The position numbers and the translations under genes were made by a program. Positions 59,808 to 64,000 of a stretch of 64,000 bases of DNA are shown here, piece after piece. The DNA lies in contig NZ_BNBY01000021.1 of assembly GCF_014656195.1 (NCBI RefSeq), positions 62,001-126,000 on the forward strand, given 5' to 3'. Position 1 is the stretch's first letter. The number at the start of each line of letters is the position of its first letter. The notes under the pieces are model-generated. The model ran no database searches and was not told the DNA's origin. It was given only the letters and a program-made list of their open reading frames with translations. This stretch comes from Kitasatospora xanthocidica (GTDB lineage Bacteria > Actinomycetota > Actinomycetes > Streptomycetales > Streptomycetaceae).

Positions 59808-60239
59808 GGCAGGGCTCCCGTCCGATCGATGGCCCGCTGCCGGATCATCCGCGACCCGTTCCCGCCGCTGCGGTCACGCGGTGGAGTGGTGTACGCGCGC
59901 GACCACGGGGCGCGGCGGGAGCTCTGTCGCCCGCGCCGGGTCCGTTCCTGGAACGCCTGGTCAGTCTATCCACGGGGCGAAGGCTCGGCATGGACGCGTG
60001 AGCCGTGGGGCGGGCCTCCACGACCGCCGTGGCGGGCCGGGCCTTCCCGGCTCCCGGGCCGCCAGGGGCCACCGCCGGTTGCTGATCGGCCTTAAGGCCC
60101 GCCTCTCGTCTTTGCAAGTGCACGCTGACGTCAGTCCACGGGCGCACGACACATCGGTGCGAGAAGCGAAGCCTTGGCAGCCAACTGCCGGAGCACAGCG
60201 CTTGGGCCAAGTGCTCGGCGCGGCGCCCCAGGGCCTCCG
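59808..60239. other. Gene-free region upstream of the SpoIIE-type gene
   Basis: About 430 bases with reduced coding bias. It contains the promoter of the phosphatase gene. Open frames present here have no recognisable family or ribosome-binding site. The stretch adjoins a transposase relic and may be debris of an insertion. Confidence 0.5.
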
Positions 60240-60392
60240 TCATCGGACTTCGGGTTCGGTCAGCGGTGGACGCGGATCGGCAGGCAATGCTCCGGCAGGC
60301 TTCGCCCAGCTGCTGTCCGCCTCCAACCGCTCGGCGAGGGTCTGCCACGGTCCGTGTCGTTCAGGGAGATCGTGCCACGGAGCCCCGGTCTG
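60240..60392 (-). pseudogene. IS5-family transposase fragment
   Basis: A minus-strand frame ending at 60240 reads TGAPWHDLPERHGPWQTLAERLE then SSWAKPAGALPADP. The first part matches the conserved N-terminal region of IS5-type transposases ([RT]TGAPWRDLPERFGPW). No catalytic DDE region or terminal inverted repeats follow, so only about 50 codons of a broken element remain beside the exporter gene. Confidence 0.7.
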
Positions 60393-60418
60393 CAGCTGAC
60401 TGTCGCGAGGGCGGCAAC

Positions 60419-61966
60419 TCAGGCATCGGCGTCGGGGGCTTGGCGCGGCGCGCGGAAGAGGCACCCGGTGGCGGCGGCGAGCACGATGACGGCGACGACG
60501 ACGAGGGAGGCCGACAGGCCGCTGATGAAGGCGTCCTTGACGGCCTGCGCCAGGGCGGGGCCCTGTGCGCCGGCGTGTTGGGCCACCTGCAGGCCGGCGG
60601 CCGCGGAGTCGCGGACGGAGTCGGCGGCGTGGGGCGGGAGCTGGTCGATGCTCGCGGGGAGGGCGTCGCGGTAGTGGCTGCCGTAGACGGAGCCCATGAG
60701 GGCGATGCCGATGGCGGAGCCGACTTCGCGGGTGGTGTCGTTCATCGCGGAGGCCACGCCCTGCTGGCCGCGGCCGAGGGACCCGGTGATGGCGGCGGTT
60801 CCGGCGGCGCCGGTCAGTCCGATGCCGAGGCCGCACAGGACCAGCCCGCCGAGGAAGGGCAGGTACCCGGAGTCGGCGTGGATGCGGGAGATCGTGAACA
60901 GGCCGCCGCTGAGCAGGGTCAGGCCCGCGACCATGACGGCTTTCATGCCCAGGCGGGCGACGAGGTGGGGGGTGATGTGGGAGGTGGGCAGGACGACGAC
61001 GGCGACGGGGACGAGGGCGACGGCGGCCTTCAGGGGGCTGTAGCCGAGGATGAGCTGGAGGTACTGCAGGCCGACGAAGAAGAACCCGAAGACGGCCATG
61101 AACTGCACCAGCACGGTGACGGCCCCGGCACGGAAGCCCGGGATGCCGAACAGGTGCGGGTCGAGGAGCGGTTGGTCGTTGCGCAGCCCGAAGAAGGCGT
61201 AGGCGGCGAAGCCGACGACGGTGACGGCCAGGGTTGCGAGGACGACGGGTTCGCTCCAGCCCTGCTCGTTGCCCTCGACGATGGCGAAGACCAGGCAGCC
61301 GATGGCGACAGCCGTGCAGGTGGCACCGATGACGTCGGGCCGGTGGGGGTGGGGGTCCTTGGTGTTGGGGGCCAGTGCCGCCGCGGCAGCCCCCGCGACC
61401 AGGGCGGTGACGGCGCTGGCGACGAAGATCGAGCGCCAGGAGAACTGCTCCAGCTGGGCGCCCGCGGCGAGCATGCCGATGATGGCGCCGGCCGCGGCGA
61501 AGCCCGACCACACCGCGACGCCCTTGGCCCGCTGCTCGGGCGGGAAGGCCGCGGTGATCGTGGACAGGGTGCCGGGCATGATCATGGCCGCGCCGATGCC
61601 CATGACGATCCGCCACACGATCAGGTGGGCGGTGGTGTCGGAGAAGGACGCCGCGAGGGAGGCGGCGCCGAAGACGACGGTGCCGGCGACCAGGACGTGG
61701 CGGCGGCCGATGCGGTCTCCGATCGCGCCGAGGGGCAGGACAAGTGCGGCAAGCGCGACGGTGTAGGCGTCGGCGATCCAGGTGAGCGAGGCGTTGGTGG
61801 CCGACAGGTCCACGGCGAGGTCGGGCAGGGCCAGGTTGAGGGCCGAGACCGACGCGACCACCAGGACGAGCGCCAGGCACATGGAGAACAGGACGCCGCG
61901 GTGGCCGGCCCGGCCTGCGGCGGCCTCCTCGGATGCCTGAGCGGGGGTACGGGGAGTTGTGGTCAT
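60419..61966 (-). CDS. MFS exporter, DHA2 (EmrB/QacA) type
   Basis: A 515-residue membrane protein. Helix 1 has LVLVVASVSALNLALPDLAVDL, motif A is LPLGAIGDRIGRRHVLV, and later helices include QFMAVFGFFFVGLQYLQLILGYSPL. Fourteen helices are expected. It is most like the partial exporter at 62982: long stretches such as the one just quoted are nearly identical. The two flank an LmeA-like gene, so one probably arose by duplication. Substrate unknown; drug or lipid export is typical. The gene starts at ATG 61966. Confidence 0.9.
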   Translation of the reverse strand: MTTTPRTPAQASEEAAAGRAGHRGVLFSMCLALVLVVASVSALNLALPDLAVDLSATNASLTWIADAYTVALAALVLPLGAIGDRIGRRHVLVAGTVVFGAASLAASFSDTTAHLIVWRIVMGIGAAMIMPGTLSTITAAFPPEQRAKGVAVWSGFAAAGAIIGMLAAGAQLEQFSWRSIFVASAVTALVAGAAAAALAPNTKDPHPHRPDVIGATCTAVAIGCLVFAIVEGNEQGWSEPVVLATLAVTVVGFAAYAFFGLRNDQPLLDPHLFGIPGFRAGAVTVLVQFMAVFGFFFVGLQYLQLILGYSPLKAAVALVPVAVVVLPTSHITPHLVARLGMKAVMVAGLTLLSGGLFTISRIHADSGYLPFLGGLVLCGLGIGLTGAAGTAAITGSLGRGQQGVASAMNDTTREVGSAIGIALMGSVYGSHYRDALPASIDQLPPHAADSVRDSAAAGLQVAQHAGAQGPALAQAVKDAFISGLSASLVVVAVIVLAAATGCLFRAPRQAPDADA

Positions 61967-62146
61967 GTCGGGTCACGTCCCTTGGAAGGGTGGCCGGTCG
62001 GTGAGGCGGCGAGCCTCGATTTCCGATGAGAGCATCAACTTCGATGGAGGCATGCAGGGTGGGGCGTGTCCTGGTGGACTGTCACCGTTTCGGGGGTCGC
62101 GGAACGCGTGGGGCTCGGGCCTGGGGGCCGTGATGGCCTCGCAGCG

Positions 62147-62869
62147 TTATGCGCCGACGGCGGGTGCGCCCGTGCGGAAGGTGACGTCGTCGCCGGCGAG
62201 CCGGGCTTCCAGGCCGCCGGCGCTCGTCCGGAGGGCGTCGAGGTGAAGGCCCTGGGGGATGTCGTGCAGGGGAATCGGCTGGTCGAAGATCTTCGCGAGC
62301 AGCTGCGTCCCGGGGCCGGGCAGGTTGCCGGACACCGGATGGAGGTCGGTGAAGACGATGGTGTTGCCGGTGCCCGCGGAGACCTTGGCGGTGAGGGTGG
62401 CGGCCCCGACCAGGGGCAGGAGGACCTGCGCGTCGACGTAGCCGGGCCGGTCGCCGGCGGTGATGCCGAGGCCGAGGGCGCTGGAGAGGTCGTCGTAGGA
62501 CAGGAAGGCGCTGGCCTCGGCGGAGTCGGCACGGGCCGCCCGCTCGTCGCCCGACTGCCGCACCCCGGTGAGGTCGAGGTCGAGGCGGGTGACGGGCAGG
62601 CGGCCGTCGTGGGCGGGTATGCCGTGGGCAGTGATGCCGACGTGGTCCAGGCGTCCGGCGACGACCTGGCTCAGGACGGGGAAACCGTCGATGGTGACCC
62701 GGGGCGCCCGGGAGGTGCCGGTGGCCTGCTGGAAGGCGTCGGCAGTGCGGTGCTGGACGTACTGGGCGACTGCGCGGTCGGCCCCGGTCGTACCGAGCGC
62801 GAGGGCCGCGAGGGCCGCGGTGGCGGCAAGGGCAGGGTGGCGGCGCGCTGCGAGAGGCAAGAGGGGCAC
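62147..62869 (-). CDS. LmeA/DUF2993-family phospholipid-binding protein
   Basis: A 240-residue protein with a GTG start after AAGGAG. An N-terminal signal-anchor (about 12-35, ALAATAALAALALGTTGADRAVAQY) precedes the DUF2993 domain, seen in VTIDGFPVLSQVVAGRLDHVGI, SYDDLSSALGL and GTQLLAKIFDQPIPLHDIPQGLHL. LmeA in mycobacteria is an envelope protein that binds phospholipid and aids lipomannan elongation. Between two MFS exporters, this one may help pass a lipid or lipophilic molecule at the membrane; that is inference. All three genes are on the minus strand. Confidence 0.87.
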   Translation of the reverse strand: MPLLPLAARRHPALAATAALAALALGTTGADRAVAQYVQHRTADAFQQATGTSRAPRVTIDGFPVLSQVVAGRLDHVGITAHGIPAHDGRLPVTRLDLDLTGVRQSGDERAARADSAEASAFLSYDDLSSALGLGITAGDRPGYVDAQVLLPLVGAATLTAKVSAGTGNTIVFTDLHPVSGNLPGPGTQLLAKIFDQPIPLHDIPQGLHLDALRTSAGGLEARLAGDDVTFRTGAPAVGA

Positions 62870-62981
62870 GGGGGCTCCTTGTGGACAGGCGGGTGAGGTG
62901 CGCCCGCGTGGTGTTGCCGAAGCCGGGCTGGGCTGGGCTGGTGCAGGACCTCGAGGGCGGACGCGCGGCGGGTGAGGGCGA

Positions 62982-64000
62982 TCACGTACTCGGTGTCGCC
63001 GCCGTCTGCTTGGCCGCAGCTTCGCGATCGGGCTCGGGGTCGGTGGACCAGTGGGGCTCCGGGGTTGCGGTCCGGGCCTTGCCGCCGGGGCGCGGTGCGA
63101 TCGCGGCGCAGGCGATGGCGGCGACCGCCAGAATCGCTGCGATGACTTCCATCGCGGAGGTGAAGCCGGACATGAAGGCGTCGCGGACCGCGGTGGCCAG
63201 CGCGGACCCCTGGGCGCCGAGGTGGGCCGCGACTTCGAGTCCGCCGGCGGCGGAGTGGTGCACGGTCTCGGCGGCCTGGGCGGGCAGGCGGGACAGGTCG
63301 TCGGGCAGTGCGGAGCGGTAGTGGCTGGAGAACACCGAGCCCATCAGTGCGATGCCGATCGCGGAGCCGACCTCGCGGGCGGTGTCGTTCATGGCCGAGG
63401 CCACCCCCTGGCTGTCGGGGCCGAGGGAGTCGACGATGGAGCTGGTGCCGGTGGCGCTGGTCAGGCCGATACCGGCCCCGGCGAGGATCAGGGCGCCGAG
63501 GAAGGGCAGGTAGCCGCTGTCGGCGTGCAGGCGGGTCAGCCAGAACATGCCGCCTGCCAGGCACAGCAGGCCTGCGGGCATGACCGCCTTGACGCCCAGG
63601 CGCTGGGCCAGGCGCGGTGTGACCACTGAGGTGGGCAGGACGACGGCCGCGACCGGGACCAGTGCGACTGCGCTGCGCAGCGGGCTGTAGCCGAGGATCA
63701 GCTGGAGGAACTGCAGGCCGACGAAGAAGAACCCGAAGACGGCCATGAACTGCACCAGGATCGCCAGCGTGCCCGCGCCGAAGCCGCGCAGTTTGAAGAG
63801 GCGCGGGTCCAGCAGCGGGTGTCGGCTGCGCAGGCCCAGCACCACGTAGGCGGCCAGCGCCACCGCGGCGACCGCGAACGCGGCGGGGACCTCCGGGCGG
63901 GTCCAGCCCCGGTCGTTGCCCTCGATGATCCCGTAGACCAGCGCCCCCACCGCCAGTGCGGTGGTGGCCGACCCGGGGAAGTCGAAGCGCTCCCGCACCG
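62982..64000 (-). CDS. MFS exporter, DHA2 type, N-terminal part outside the window
   Basis: The frame is open to the end of the window; about 339 residues, the C-terminal two thirds, are present, with VALAAYVVLGLRSRHPLLDPRLF, QFMAVFGFFFVGLQFLQLILGYSPL and GVASAMNDTAREVGSAIGIALMGSVF. These match the exporter at 60419 almost residue for residue in places, so the two are recent paralogues. A C-terminal tail rich in Ala/Glu/Thr follows the last helix. The start lies beyond 64000. Confidence 0.88.
   Translation of the reverse strand, partial: VRERFDFPGSATTALAVGALVYGIIEGNDRGWTRPEVPAAFAVAAVALAAYVVLGLRSRHPLLDPRLFKLRGFGAGTLAILVQFMAVFGFFFVGLQFLQLILGYSPLRSAVALVPVAAVVLPTSVVTPRLAQRLGVKAVMPAGLLCLAGGMFWLTRLHADSGYLPFLGALILAGAGIGLTSATGTSSIVDSLGPDSQGVASAMNDTAREVGSAIGIALMGSVFSSHYRSALPDDLSRLPAQAAETVHHSAAGGLEVAAHLGAQGSALATAVRDAFMSGFTSAMEVIAAILAVAAIACAAIAPRPGGKARTATPEPHWSTDPEPDREAAAKQTAATPST

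Noticed and set aside
1..64000. CRISPR array, tRNA or rRNA genes
   Set aside because: No regularly spaced 25-40 bp repeats, no tRNA cloverleaf with CCA-end context and no rRNA motifs were noticed while reading; the repeats found are short tandem duplications.

Overview
The window is high-GC actinobacterial DNA with strong third-position GC bias, frequent GTG starts and ATGA/GTGA stop-start overlaps. The gene content (SpoIIE-type PAS/GAF phosphatase, SAV_2336-type conflict protein, NCS1 permease, secreted CBM13 glycosidases, large LuxR/LAL regulator, PKS/NRPS) points to a Streptomyces or Kitasatospora. No rRNA, tRNA, CRISPR array or intact insertion sequence was seen; one IS5-type transposase relic is present.

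Layout. (1) 1-939: end of a GH18 chitinase-like gene, closed by a perfect convergent terminator. (2) 1042-12807, minus strand: a compact PKS/NRPS operon read right to left: PKS (ACP-KS-AT-AT-ACP-C), NRPS (A-PCP), stand-alone ketosynthase-like enzyme with a Cys-Asn-His site, cytochrome P450, formyltransferase. Four of the five genes follow the logic of gamma-lactam-beta-lactone proteasome inhibitors (salinosporamide SalA-SalB-SalC-SalD). The added formyltransferase would fit a formyl starter, giving a lactacystin/omuralide-type product. A divergent MFS exporter (13662-15092) may export it. (3) 15246-18779: NCS1 permease and an alpha-dioxygenase-like haem peroxidase. (4) 19159-27710, plus strand: a five-gene conflict system with overlapping genes: Trypco1-like protein, trypsin fused to EAD2, EAD2-VMAP protein, MoxR ATPase, and a 1435-residue SAV_2336/vWA-STAND-TPR protein. 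(5) 27723-32101: a 5-oxoproline locus (pxpC, a relic of pxpB, GntR regulator with a good palindromic operator, DUF969, DUF979, pcp). (6) 32200-35389: a SRPBCC protein, then an Esx-like protein / DUF1023 hydrolase / anchored-protein cassette. (7) 35485-42115: AraC-type regulator, oxidoreductase, ROK regulator and a xylose-type sugar ABC transporter. (8) 42708-46045: secreted arabinofuranosidase and alpha-galactosidase, both with ricin-type CBM13 domains, downstream of a perfect LacI-type operator.

(9) 46548-57569 looks like an unusual RiPP locus. One arm (minus strand) carries a 25-residue peptide ending in Cys, a post-precursor hairpin, a PqqD-like/M50 membrane protease, a TPR protein and a flavin reductase. 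The other arm (plus strand) carries an EpiD-like Cys decarboxylase, a LAL regulator, a LanM whose dehydratase residues are intact but whose cyclase has lost all its zinc cysteines, and a 66-residue Cys-free peptide with a Thr/Ser-rich tail. I do not recognise this combination.

(10) 57672-64000: SpoIIE-type phosphatase, IS5 relic, and an MFS / LmeA / MFS arrangement whose last gene runs off the window.

Three regions merit most attention: the beta-lactone operon, the EAD2/VMAP conflict operon and the cyclase-dead LanM / Cys-decarboxylase RiPP locus. Assignments rest on reading motifs by eye; no database search was possible.
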